A stretch of DNA of 64,000 bases, taken from CAZRHH01 sp964599885 (lineage in GTDB: Bacteria > Chloroflexota > Dehalococcoidia > DSTF01 > JACRBR01). The DNA is taken from assembly GCA_964599885.1 (NCBI GenBank), contig CAZRHH010000007.1, positions 1-64,000 of the forward strand. Reading direction: 5' to 3'. This document shows positions 14,292 to 21,724 of this stretch, piece after piece; the stretch's first letter is position 1, and each line of letters opens with the position of its first letter. Below the pieces are notes generated by a model, which was given only the letters and a program-made list of their open reading frames with translations, was not told the origin of the DNA and made no database searches. The position numbers and the translations under genes were made by a program.

Positions 14292-16675
14292 GGTTGCGCT
14301 CCTCCGCTGTCCGCGTGCCGTTCATCGAGCGCGGCGTGCAGCACCTCCGCCATATCGCCCGCGAAGACGAAGCGCAGTTCGCGCAGGATGGCGGGCGGCA
14401 CATCGCTCAGGTCTTTCTCGTTGCGCTTCGGCAGCACGAACGTCTTGATGCCCGCCCGGTGCGCGGCGAGGATCTTCTCCTTCAATCCGCCGACCGGCAG
14501 GACGCGCCCGCGCAACGTGATCTCGCCTGTCATCGCGACCTGACGGCTGATCGGGCGCCGCGTCAGGGCCGAGATCATCGCGGTCGCGATCGTGATGCCG
14601 GCCGATGGTCCTTCTTTCGGCACCGCGCCCGCGGGGACGTGTACGTGAATGTCGTTCTTCTCGAACGTCTCGAGCGGAATCGAGAGTTCGATTGCCCGCG
14701 AGCGCGCGTACGAGAGCGCCGCCTGCGCCGACTCGCGCATCACCTCGCCGAGCTGGCCGGTCAGCGTCAGGCCGCCCTTGCCGGGCATCAGCGTCACTTC
14801 GATGCCCAGCACGTCGCCACCCAGCTCCGTGCGCGCGACACCCGTCGCCACGCCGACCTGGTCCGTCTCTTCGGCGGAACCCCAGAAGAACTGCTGCGGC
14901 CCCAAGTACGTCGCGATGTTCTTCTGCTCGACGTGTACTTTCGTCGCCGGCTGCTCGGCGAACTGCCGCGCCACCTTGCGGCAGATGCCGCCGATCTCGC
15001 GCTCCAGGTTGCGCACGCCAGCTTCGCGTGTGTATTCGCGCACCATCTTCTTCAGCGCGCCCGGCGTGATCGTCAGTTGCAGCGGCGACAGCCCGTTTTC
15101 CTGCAACTGCTTCGGCACCAGGAACTGCTGCGCGATCCGCAGCTTCTCGTCATCGATGTAGCCGGGCAGTTCGATCACTTCCATGCGGTCGCGCAGCGCC
15201 GGGATGATCGGATCCATGATGTTCGCCGTCGCGATGAAGAGCACCTTCGACAGGTCGTAGTCGACGTCGAGATAGTGATCGCTGAACGCGAAGTTCTGCT
15301 CGGGATCGAGCACTTCGAGCAGCGCCGACGACGGGTCGCCGCGGAAGTCCGTACCCACCTTGTCCACTTCATCGAGCATGAACACCGGGTTGACGGTGGC
15401 GGCCTGCTTCATGCCGTGAACGATGCGCCCCGGCATGGCGCCGACGTACGTGCGCCGGTGGCCGCGGATCTCCGCTTCGTCGCGGATGCCGCCGAGGCTG
15501 ATGCGCACGAACTTCCGTCCGAGCGCCTCCGCGATCGACCGCCCGAGGCTCGTCTTACCGACGCCGGGCGGCCCGACGAAGCAAAGGATCGGGCTGCGCA
15601 GATGCTCCTTCGCGAGCTGCCGCACGGCCATGTATTCGAGGATGCGCTCCTTCACCTTCGGCAGCCCGTAGTGGTGACGGTCGAGTACCTTCGCCGCGTC
15701 GCGCAGATCGATGTGGTCGTCCGTCGCCGTCTGCCACGGCACGTTCAGGAGCCATTCGAGATAGCCACGAATGATGCCGACTTCCGGCGACGCCGACGGG
15801 ATCTGCTCCATGCGGCGCAGCTCGTCCGTCGCTTTCTTCGCGACGGCTTCGGGCATGCCGGCGGCGTTGATGCGCTCCTGCATGTTGTACGCGTCGCGCG
15901 CGGCCGGGTCGGTCTCGCCGAGTTCGCGCTGGATCGCCTTCATCTGTTCGCGCAAAAAGTACTCGCGCTGCGACTTGTCGAGTTCGTCCTGCACGCGCGA
16001 GTGGATGCGCCCTTGCAGCTCCAGCACGTCGAGTTCCTTCGCCAGGTGGATGCTGATCTTCTCGAGCCGCTCCCGCGCATCGATCGTCGAAAGCAGGTCC
16101 TCCGCCTCTTCGTCGTCGAGGCTGAGACACGATGCGACGTAGTCGGCGAGGAAGCCCGGGCGCTCCATGTTCAGCGCCATCACGTAGGAATCGTCCGGGA
16201 CGCCGGGCGCCATCTGGCACACCTTCTCGAATAGCGCCAGGACGGCGCGCCGCAACGCCTCCGTCGCGACGGTGGTATCGCTCGGCTCTTCGATCGGCTC
16301 GACGCGCACGCTTATGTAGGGCTCTGTGCCGAGGAACTCGATGATCCGGAGGCGGCGCAGCCCGTGTACCCAGACCTGCGTCGTCCCGTCGGGCAGTCGC
16401 AGCGCACGGCTGATCGTCGCTTCGGTGGCCACCGGAAAGACGTCGTTGGGCGTCAGATCCGTCAGCGACGGGTCGCGCTGGGTGACGACAGCGACCATAT
16501 CGTCGCCGTTCGTCGCTTCGTTGATGGCGCGGAGGCTGGTGCGGCGGCCGACGAGGATCGGCCCTGTTGTATAGGGAAAGAGAATGCCGCGCCGCCGTGG
16601 AAGCAGCGGCAGTACGATCGAGGCGTCCCTGCGCCGTCGCTGACGGGCCACGCGCGCGACCTCCATCCCGGGCAT
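14288..16675 (-). CDS. lon: ATP-dependent protease Lon
   Basis: 795 residues, the normal bacterial LonA length. The N-terminal substrate-binding domain is about residues 20-220, the coiled segment about 225-290, and the AAA+ module has Walker A GPPGVGKTSLG and Walker B PVFMLDEVDKVG. The protease domain carries the catalytic Ser in PKEGPSAGITIATAM and the catalytic Lys in GGLKEKILAAHRAG. Lon degrades damaged and regulatory proteins in the cytoplasm. The start is MPGMEVARVA; an internal ATG three codons on is an alternative. An inverted repeat just upstream may be its operator. Confidence 0.97.
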   Translation of the reverse strand: MPGMEVARVARQRRRRDASIVLPLLPRRRGILFPYTTGPILVGRRTSLRAINEATNGDDMVAVVTQRDPSLTDLTPNDVFPVATEATISRALRLPDGTTQVWVHGLRRLRIIEFLGTEPYISVRVEPIEEPSDTTVATEALRRAVLALFEKVCQMAPGVPDDSYVMALNMERPGFLADYVASCLSLDDEEAEDLLSTIDARERLEKISIHLAKELDVLELQGRIHSRVQDELDKSQREYFLREQMKAIQRELGETDPAARDAYNMQERINAAGMPEAVAKKATDELRRMEQIPSASPEVGIIRGYLEWLLNVPWQTATDDHIDLRDAAKVLDRHHYGLPKVKERILEYMAVRQLAKEHLRSPILCFVGPPGVGKTSLGRSIAEALGRKFVRISLGGIRDEAEIRGHRRTYVGAMPGRIVHGMKQAATVNPVFMLDEVDKVGTDFRGDPSSALLEVLDPEQNFAFSDHYLDVDYDLSKVLFIATANIMDPIIPALRDRMEVIELPGYIDDEKLRIAQQFLVPKQLQENGLSPLQLTITPGALKKMVREYTREAGVRNLEREIGGICRKVARQFAEQPATKVHVEQKNIATYLGPQQFFWGSAEETDQVGVATGVARTELGGDVLGIEVTLMPGKGGLTLTGQLGEVMRESAQAALSYARSRAIELSIPLETFEKNDIHVHVPAGAVPKEGPSAGITIATAMISALTRRPISRQVAMTGEITLRGRVLPVGGLKEKILAAHRAGIKTFVLPKRNEKDLSDVPPAILRELRFVFAGDMAEVLHAALDERHADSGGAQP

Positions 16676-16690
16676 CCCGCCCGCCCATAA

Positions 16691-16710
16691 CTGATCTAAT
16701 TTACGATCAG
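16691..16710. promoter_or_regulatory. Inverted repeat in the lon promoter region
   Basis: Perfect 6-bp arms CTGATC and GATCAG around an AT-rich 8-bp spacer, ending 15 bp before the lon start. AT-rich DNA is rare in this GC-rich window, so this is probably the -10/operator region. More GATCAG half-sites occur at 16771-16790. It does not match CIRCE. Confidence 0.45.
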
Positions 16711-17116
16711 TATCGGCACGGCGAGTGTATCACGGTGGACGGAGATTTCCGCCGACATTATGGCATATCGATCAGGCGAGAGATCAGATCATTGCGGTGA
16801 TTCCGCCGCAGGGCGGTGTGCGCGTTACATCGGGCGGGGACTCTCGCGGTTCTTCAGCGTCCGAGCGGCGGGTTCATTTCTGACTGGGCATGGCTGCTCC
16901 GTCTTCGTTCATCTGGACGTATCCGGGCTGTCTTGGTTGCTGCTGCTATCTCATCTGATGTCGGCGTATTTCGTCTATCTGTGGGGATTGTAGGCCGCGA
17001 CGGTGCGGTTGCCATCGGCGGATCGGGGCGGGGACGGGGATACCTTCGGGTGAGGCGGTGGCTCCGCCGGATGGGGGAGATGGGTTTTGGTTGGTTGGTG
17101 CTGGTGGGCGACGATC

Positions 17117-17139
17117 GGCCTAGCAAGCTATGCCGCCAC
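17117..17139 (-). repeat. REP-like element, class F, one arm changed
   Basis: GGCCTAGC/GCTATGCC arms; GTGG head on the minus strand. Confidence 0.65.
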
Positions 17140-17215
17140 GGGTGGGCGTCGGCGATCAGGGTGTGGGGTTGGCCGGGCGTTGGTGCGAGATGAGGCTGTG
17201 TGTGCGAGATCGACC

Positions 17216-17240
17216 GGGGCCCGGCAAGCGGGGCCCCTAC
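17216..17240 (-). repeat. REP-like element, class C (GTAG head)
   Basis: Minus-strand GTAG, arms GGGGCCC and GGGCCCC, loop GGCAAGCG. A second copy is at 28145, also close to a class E element. Confidence 0.75.
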
Positions 17241-17287
17241 CGGTGGTGGGGTAATGGAGGCGTTTGGTTCGTGCCGATCCGGAGTTC

Positions 17288-17310
17288 GGCACAGCACGCT
17301 GTGCCGCTAC
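17288..17310 (-). repeat. REP-like element, class E (GTAG head)
   Basis: Minus-strand GTAG then C, arms GGCACAGC and GCTGTGCC. Confidence 0.75.
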
Positions 17311-17349
17311 AGATGGGTGTGACGCCGTAGCCGTGAGCCGCTGGCGCGC

Positions 17350-18591
17350 TTAGCCGAGGATGTGCCCCATCTTGGTGCGTTTCGTCTCGAGGTAGCGGAG
17401 GTTGTGCTCGTTCGGGGTCGCCTGGATCGGGACGCGGACGGCGTGGAGGCCGTAGCCGATGAGGCCGGCGCGCTTGGCGGGATTATTCGTCAGCAGGCGC
17501 AGATTCTTCAGGCCGAGATCGACAAGGATCTGCATGCCGATGCCGTAGTCGCGGCGGTCGGCCGGAAAGCCGAGCGCCTCGTTGGCCTCGACCGTGTCCA
17601 TGCCGCCGTCCTGCAGGTTGTACGCCTTGATCTTGTTGTGCAGGCCGATGCCGCGCCCCTCCTGCCGCATGTAGACGATGACGCCCTTGCCTGCTTCGGC
17701 GATCATCTTCATCGCCAGCGTAAGCTGCTCGCCGCAGTCGCAGCGCTGCGATCCGAAGACATCGCCCGTCACGCACTGGCTGTGCATACGCACGAGCACC
17801 GGATCGTCGCCACTGACGTCGCCGAAGACGATCGCTATGTGCTCGTCGGGATCCGTCATCGCCTTGTAGGCGATGCAGCGCCATTCGCCGTACTCCGTCG
17901 GCAGCTTGCTCTCGGCGACGCGCTTGACGAGCTTCTCCTTCTCCATCCGGTACTGGATCAGCTGCGTGACGCTGATGATCTTCAAATTGTGGCGCTTGCC
18001 GAACTTGCGCAGCTCCGGCAGCCGCGACATCGTGCCGTCTTCGTTCATCACTTCGCAGAGCACGCCCGCCGGGTACAGCCCCGCGAGCTTGCAGAGATCG
18101 ACCGTCGCCTCCGTCTGGCCGGCGCGGACGAGCACGCCGCCGTCGCGCGCCCGCAACGGGAATGTGTGGCCGGGCATGACGAGATCGTCGGGGCGCGTCT
18201 TGGGGTCGATCAGCACTTGCGTTGTCCGCGCGCGGTCGGCGGCGGAAATGCCCGTTGTGACGCCCTTCCTCGCTTCGACGCCGACGGTGAACGGCGTGCC
18301 GAAATGCGAGTCGTTCGTGTTGACCATCATCGGGATGCGGAGCTGCGCCAGACGCTCGGCGGTCATCGGCACGCAGATCAGGCCGCGGCCGTGGCGCGCC
18401 ATGAAGTTGATCGCTTCGGGCGTCGCGAACTGCGCGGGCAGCGTCAGGTCGCCTTCGTTCTCGCGCTCTTCGTCGTCGATGATGATCACGAAGCGCCCGT
18501 TGCGGTACTCCTCGATCGCCTCTTCGACGGTCGCGAGCCGCTTGGCGCGCTTCACTTCCTTGTCGCTGATCTTTGGCACTTCCGGTTGCAA
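17350..18591 (-). CDS. ribBA: Bifunctional DHBP synthase / GTP cyclohydrolase II
   Basis: 413 residues. The N-terminal half (about 20-220) is RibB-like, with DDEERENEGDL and HTFPLRARDGGVLVRAGQTE, and makes 3,4-dihydroxy-2-butanone 4-phosphate. The C-terminal half (about 225-410) is RibA-like, with the zinc site GDVFGSQRCDCGEQL and the catalytic EGRGIGLHNKIKAY, and opens GTP. Both reactions feed riboflavin synthesis. It begins 29 bp after the ribE stop, so the two form an operon ribE-ribBA. ribD and ribH are not in the window. No FMN riboswitch is recognised upstream of the pair. Confidence 0.97.
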   Translation of the reverse strand: MQPEVPKISDKEVKRAKRLATVEEAIEEYRNGRFVIIIDDEERENEGDLTLPAQFATPEAINFMARHGRGLICVPMTAERLAQLRIPMMVNTNDSHFGTPFTVGVEARKGVTTGISAADRARTTQVLIDPKTRPDDLVMPGHTFPLRARDGGVLVRAGQTEATVDLCKLAGLYPAGVLCEVMNEDGTMSRLPELRKFGKRHNLKIISVTQLIQYRMEKEKLVKRVAESKLPTEYGEWRCIAYKAMTDPDEHIAIVFGDVSGDDPVLVRMHSQCVTGDVFGSQRCDCGEQLTLAMKMIAEAGKGVIVYMRQEGRGIGLHNKIKAYNLQDGGMDTVEANEALGFPADRRDYGIGMQILVDLGLKNLRLLTNNPAKRAGLIGYGLHAVRVPIQATPNEHNLRYLETKRTKMGHILG

Positions 18592-18620
18592 CGGCTACCT
18601 CTCAGTTTCGCGCGGGGCGC

Positions 18621-19217
18621 TCACACGATGCCGGCTTCGCGCCGGTCCTCCAGCATCTGATCGACGTAGCGGGCGATGATGTCGGATTCGAGATTGAGGC
18701 GGTCGCCGGGCTTGCGCGTATGCAGGTTGGTGTGCTCCTGCGTGTACTGCACGAGCGAGACCGAGAACGTCTCCGCGTCTTTCGCGGTGACGGTGAGGCT
18801 GATGCCGTCGATCGCGACGGGGCCCTTGACGACCATGTGCCGCAGGATGTCGGGCGGCGCGTTGACGCGCAGGATGATCGCTTCGCCCTCGTTCTCGAAC
18901 GAGTGCAGCGTGCCCGTCGCCTCGACGACGCCGCGCACGAGATGGCCGCTGACGCGCCCGGCGAGTTGCAGCGAGCGTTCGAGGTTTACTTTGTCGCCGG
19001 CCTTGAGGTCGCCGAGGTTACTGCGGCGGTAGGTCTCGGGCATGATGTTCGCCTCGAAGCCCTCCTCGTCGAAGTACTTCGCGGTCACATCGACGCCGTT
19101 AACGCTGATGCTGTCGCCGAGGTTCGTCCCCCACAGCACCGTCTTGGCGGCGATCTTCAGTTCGCCATCGGTGACGCTGCGCACGGTGCCGACTTCTTCG
19201 ATGATGCCAGTGAACAC
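18621..19217 (-). CDS. ribE: Riboflavin synthase, alpha subunit
   Basis: 198 residues starting MFTGIIEEVGTVRSV, the invariant N-terminus of riboflavin synthase, with GTG at 19217 as the start codon. The two lumazine-binding repeats cover about residues 1-97 and 98-190; the second has GHLVRGVVEATGTL. It dismutates two 6,7-dimethyl-8-ribityllumazine molecules into riboflavin. A longer in-frame extension upstream (MTMRVLSVTMTLT) lacks family support. AGGAG lies about nine bases upstream of the GTG. Confidence 0.95.
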   Translation of the reverse strand: MFTGIIEEVGTVRSVTDGELKIAAKTVLWGTNLGDSISVNGVDVTAKYFDEEGFEANIMPETYRRSNLGDLKAGDKVNLERSLQLAGRVSGHLVRGVVEATGTLHSFENEGEAIILRVNAPPDILRHMVVKGPVAIDGISLTVTAKDAETFSVSLVQYTQEHTNLHTRKPGDRLNLESDIIARYVDQMLEDRREAGIV

Positions 19218-19445
19218 GCTGCTGCTCCTGCTGCGATGCGGAGTTAGTGTCATGGTAACGCTAAGTACCCGCATCGTCAATATGGTGGATCGAGGCTGCG
19301 GAAAGCGCAGGGTCGGCGGGGCTGCGCTGCCGAAAGCGGATCGGGTGGGGTGACGGGGCGCGTTCGTCAGCTCCCCACGGAATCGCTGTTGATCGAATTG
19401 TAGCGGGATCGGGGAGAGTCAAGGGGACGACTCTCGCGCGGCGCG

Positions 19446-19479
19446 TTGACAACCCGCGAGTACGTGAGATACTCGCCGC
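19446..19479 (+). promoter_or_regulatory. Array promoter 1 (leaderless geometry)
   Basis: TTGACA at 19446-19451, 16-base spacer, GATACT at 19468-19473, then CGCCGC and ATG at 19480. The expected +1 coincides with the A of ATG. No Shine-Dalgarno is present. Confidence 0.65.
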
Positions 19480-19944
19480 ATGAGACCCAACGGTTTGTCG
19501 CGCACCGCCGTCGTCGCTCTCGTTACCGCAGCCACGCTATTCGCCGCCGCCTGGGGCAACCCCGGATCCACCGGCGACGAATTCGTCTTCACGCCGGTGC
19601 CGTATACGGTGCTGCCGGCCGAGCCGGGCGAAACGCCGAGAGTGATAGCGGAAGATGAGGACGGCGAAGAATACCTTGCCGCCGAACTCCTCGTCTTGCT
19701 TCCCCGTTCCGAATTGGACGGCTTTCTCGAATGGCTCGAGGCGGTCGGATTCGAAGGTCAGCGACTGGGCGAAGACACCACCGGTGCTGCTGCGACGAGC
19801 GCGGCGGAGCGCGGCGTCGCGCTCGACAAGGCGACGGTACTCGTCCGAGTTCCACGCGGGGCAGCGATCGCGGCGAGAACTCTGATCCTCCAGGAGCACG
19901 AAGTTGATTCGGTCGATCTCTCGCGAATTTACACCTTTCAATAG
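19480..19944 (+). CDS. Array paralogue 1: secreted propeptide-like protein with lost lipobox Cys
   Basis: 154 residues, first of four paralogues. It has a signal peptide (MRPNGLSRTAVVALVTAATL), the signature EFVFTPVPYTVLPAEPGETP, a middle acidic helix (LDGFLEWLEAVGFEG) and a C-terminal segment ATVLVRVPRGAAIAARTLI that resembles the inhibitor I9/subtilisin propeptide fold. The sister genes have FAAACG at the lipobox; here the codon is TGG, giving AAAWG, so this copy should be released rather than lipid-anchored. The partner is probably the subtilisin-like protein encoded downstream (inference). Confidence 0.7.
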   Translation: MRPNGLSRTAVVALVTAATLFAAAWGNPGSTGDEFVFTPVPYTVLPAEPGETPRVIAEDEDGEEYLAAELLVLLPRSELDGFLEWLEAVGFEGQRLGEDTTGAAATSAAERGVALDKATVLVRVPRGAAIAARTLILQEHEVDSVDLSRIYTFQ

Positions 19945-19982
19945 CGAGTGAACTTAGAAACGTTTAACGCAAGGAGGCGATC

Positions 19983-20084
19983 GTGCTTCGATTCTTGGTG
20001 GCGATGTGCGCGTTGGGCCCACTCGCTGGTGCGACGTCGCAACCCCTTGACACGGACTCAGCACGTGAGATAGTCGCCGCATGA
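19983..20084 (+). pseudogene. Signal-peptide remnant of a subtilase gene
   Basis: A 33-codon frame starting GTG after AAGGAGGCGATC: VLRFLVAMCALGPLAGATS. It matches the first codons of the subtilase at 21725 (MLRYLVSVCAVGFLLGATP), including the upstream ribosome site, and then runs into the next paralogue's promoter. Its stop TGA overlaps the next ATG (ATGA). It is the stub left when the unit was duplicated and the protease body lost. Confidence 0.55.
20047..20080 (+). promoter_or_regulatory. Array promoter 2 (leaderless geometry)
   Basis: TTGACA 20047-20052, 16-base spacer, GATAGT 20069-20074, six bases, ATG at 20081. Confidence 0.6.
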
Positions 20085-20524
20085 AACATACCAGCCAGCA
20101 TATGAGCGGTGTATTCGCATTCGCCGTCGCGGCGGTGCTTGCCGCCGCATGCGGCAGTCCAGCACCGAAGACGAGCGAGTTCGTGTTTACGCCCGTGCCG
20201 TATACCGTGCTGCCCGCCGAGCCGGGCGAGACGCCCGTTGTAGTGGCGCTAGACGAAGACGGGAGCCGATATGTGGAGGGCGGTGTCGTTGCGTCGCTTC
20301 CGCGCGACGATCTCAGTGATTTTGTCGAATGGCTCGAGGACGCTGGGTTGGAGTGGGAGCGCATCGACACCGATCGCGGAGAGATCGATAAGGAGTTGGG
20401 TATCAACGATGCGATTCTATTCGTGAGGGTTCCTCTTGGCACCGCGACTCAAGCGAGGGACCTGATTCGATCGAGGCCGGAGGTGGCGTCCGCTGACCTC
20501 AACTATCTTAGGGCGGTGCATTAG
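20081..20524 (+). CDS. Array paralogue 2: lipoprotein with propeptide-like C-terminus
   Basis: 147 residues. Lipobox VLAAACGSP, then TSEFVFTPVPYTVLPAEPGE as in the other copies, an acidic helix (LSDFVEWLEDAGLEWERID) and ILFVRVPLGTATQARDLI followed by ADLNY. The last 45 residues look like the I9-type prodomain that chaperones or inhibits subtilases. About half of the residues are shared with paralogues 3 and 4. ATG at 20081 follows the conserved promoter with no leader. Confidence 0.7.
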   Translation: MKHTSQHMSGVFAFAVAAVLAAACGSPAPKTSEFVFTPVPYTVLPAEPGETPVVVALDEDGSRYVEGGVVASLPRDDLSDFVEWLEDAGLEWERIDTDRGEIDKELGINDAILFVRVPLGTATQARDLIRSRPEVASADLNYLRAVH

Positions 20525-20569
20525 CCGCCCTGGCGGGAAACGCCTTAGTGAGCGCGCATGGAGGCGACG

Positions 20570-20722
20570 ATGCTTCAGACGAAAACGATTCGATTCCTGA
20601 TAGCGATATGCGCGCGTGGGCTGCTCGCGGGAATGACGCCGACGCCAGAGCCAGAAGGTCAGTCTCTAGCCCCCCTCAACGTGGTTGACAACTCAACAGC
20701 ATGTGAGATCCTCGCCGCATGA
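20570..20722 (+). pseudogene. Second subtilase N-terminal remnant
   Basis: A 50-codon frame MLQTKTIRFLIAICARGLLA after GGAGGCGAC, related to the subtilase signal peptide at 21725. It continues through the next promoter and stops at TGA overlapping the paralogue 3 start (ATGA). It may still act as a coupling leader peptide. Confidence 0.5.
20685..20718 (+). promoter_or_regulatory. Array promoter 3 (leaderless geometry)
   Basis: TTGACA 20685-20690, 16-base spacer, GATCCT 20707-20712, CGCCGC, ATG at 20719. Confidence 0.6.
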
Positions 20723-21161
20723 GACCCAACGGTTTGTCGCGCACCGCCGTCGTCGCCCTCGTCACCGCCGCCGCATTCGCCGCCGCCTGCGGCAACCCGG
20801 GCCCCACCGGCGAGGAGTTCGTGTTTACGCCCGTGCCGTTTACGGTACTCCCCGCAGAGCCGGGGAAGACGCCTGCTGCCGTTGACCTGATGGAGACGGG
20901 AACGAGTATCTCGAGGGGAGCGTTTTAGTCGTCGTTTCTCGTAGCAAGATGGATGAATTTACCGAGTGGTTAGGCGACGTTGGATTCGCGTGGCGAAGAA
21001 TCGATGAAGATCGTGGCACCGTCGATGAAGAACTCGGCATTACCGAGGCAATTGTTTCGGTGCAAGTTCCGCTCGGCGCAGCGCCGGATGCTAGAGAACT
21101 GATTAGTGGCAGGCCGGGGGTGGAGACTGCGGATCTCAATTACCTCATGTCAGTGCAGTAG
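20719..21161 (+). pseudogene. Array paralogue 3, broken by a one-base frameshift
   Basis: The first 55 codons match paralogue 1 almost exactly (MRPNGLSRTAVVALVTAAAF, lipobox FAAACGNPGP). At about 20880-20893 the frame shifts: the next frame reads PDGDGNEYLEGSVLVVVSRS and then MDEFTEWLGDVGFAWRRI to the end (ADLNYLMSVQ). Restoring one base after GTTGACCT gives a full-length homologue. It is either a recent pseudogene or a sequencing indel. Confidence 0.7.
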
Positions 21162-21191
21162 CCAGCCGGGCGGGTTCGCATGCGGCGAGCG

Positions 21192-21225
21192 TTGACAATC
21201 GGTATGCAGGTGAGATACTCACCGC
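21192..21225 (+). promoter_or_regulatory. Array promoter 4 (leaderless geometry)
   Basis: TTGACA 21192-21197, 16-base spacer, GATACT 21214-21219, CACCGC, ATG at 21226. Confidence 0.65.
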
Positions 21226-21687
21226 ATGAAACTCACCAGTTGGTCGCGCACTGCCGTCTTCCCACTTCTCGCCGCCGCCGCGTTCGCCGCCGCTTGCGGC
21301 AACCCCGGCCCCACAGGCAACGAGTTCGTGTTTACACCGGTGCCGTACACGGTGCTGCCCGCGGAGCCGGGCGAGACTCCTGTGGTGGTGGCGCTGGATG
21401 ATGAGGGCGATGTCTATTACGCCGCTGAACTTAGTTTCCTGATTGATGAAGACGAACTCTCCGCCTTCCTCGAGTGGTTGGAGAGCGTCGGCCTTGAAGG
21501 AGTGCGTCTGGACGAGGAACGCCCCGCAGCCGAGAGAACCATGGCCGCGGAGCGGGGAGTCACATTAGACAAGGCGATCGTGTTCGTGAAGGTTCCGCGG
21601 GGAGGCGCGATCGCGGCGAGGGACTTGCTTCGCACAAGACGGGGCCTGGAGGACGTCGAACTAGACTACCCGTTTTATACCCAGTAG
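21226..21687 (+). CDS. Array paralogue 4: lipoprotein with propeptide-like C-terminus
   Basis: 153 residues. Lipobox FAAACGNPGPTG, then EFVFTPVPYTVLPAEPGETP, an acidic helix (LSAFLEWLESVGLEGVRLD), and AIVFVKVPRGGAIAARDLL ending DVELDYPFYTQ. It is the only copy still followed by a long subtilase gene (37 bp downstream), so this pair probably represents the ancestral unit. The I9-like part would act on the neighbouring protease as a chaperone or inhibitor (inference). Confidence 0.72.
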   Translation: MKLTSWSRTAVFPLLAAAAFAAACGNPGPTGNEFVFTPVPYTVLPAEPGETPVVVALDDEGDVYYAAELSFLIDEDELSAFLEWLESVGLEGVRLDEERPAAERTMAAERGVTLDKAIVFVKVPRGGAIAARDLLRTRRGLEDVELDYPFYTQ

Positions 21688-21724
21688 GAGCCATAACGAA
21701 TCGGCCAGTCGCGAGGAGGCGAAA

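Larger units (their letters stand above)
16711..17349. other. Intergenic stretch between lon and ribBA, no gene
   Basis: About 640 bp with no convincing coding sequence. It holds three REP-like palindromes of classes F, C and E, one after another, and a GGTTGGTTGG tract near 17090. Confidence 0.6.

Noticed and set aside
14294..16234. 646-codon plus-strand frame opposite lon
   Set aside because: Arg/Leu/His-rich shadow of the lon gene, which has all Lon motifs.
18573..19247. Plus-strand 224-codon frame opposite ribE
   Set aside because: Shadow of ribE; Arg/Val/Ala-rich with no motif.
19218..19445. FMN riboswitch upstream of ribE
   Set aside because: The conserved GGGGCAGGGTGAAATTC block and the GGCGGTGATAGTCC part are not found on the minus strand; only a GCGCAG/CTGCGC hairpin is present.
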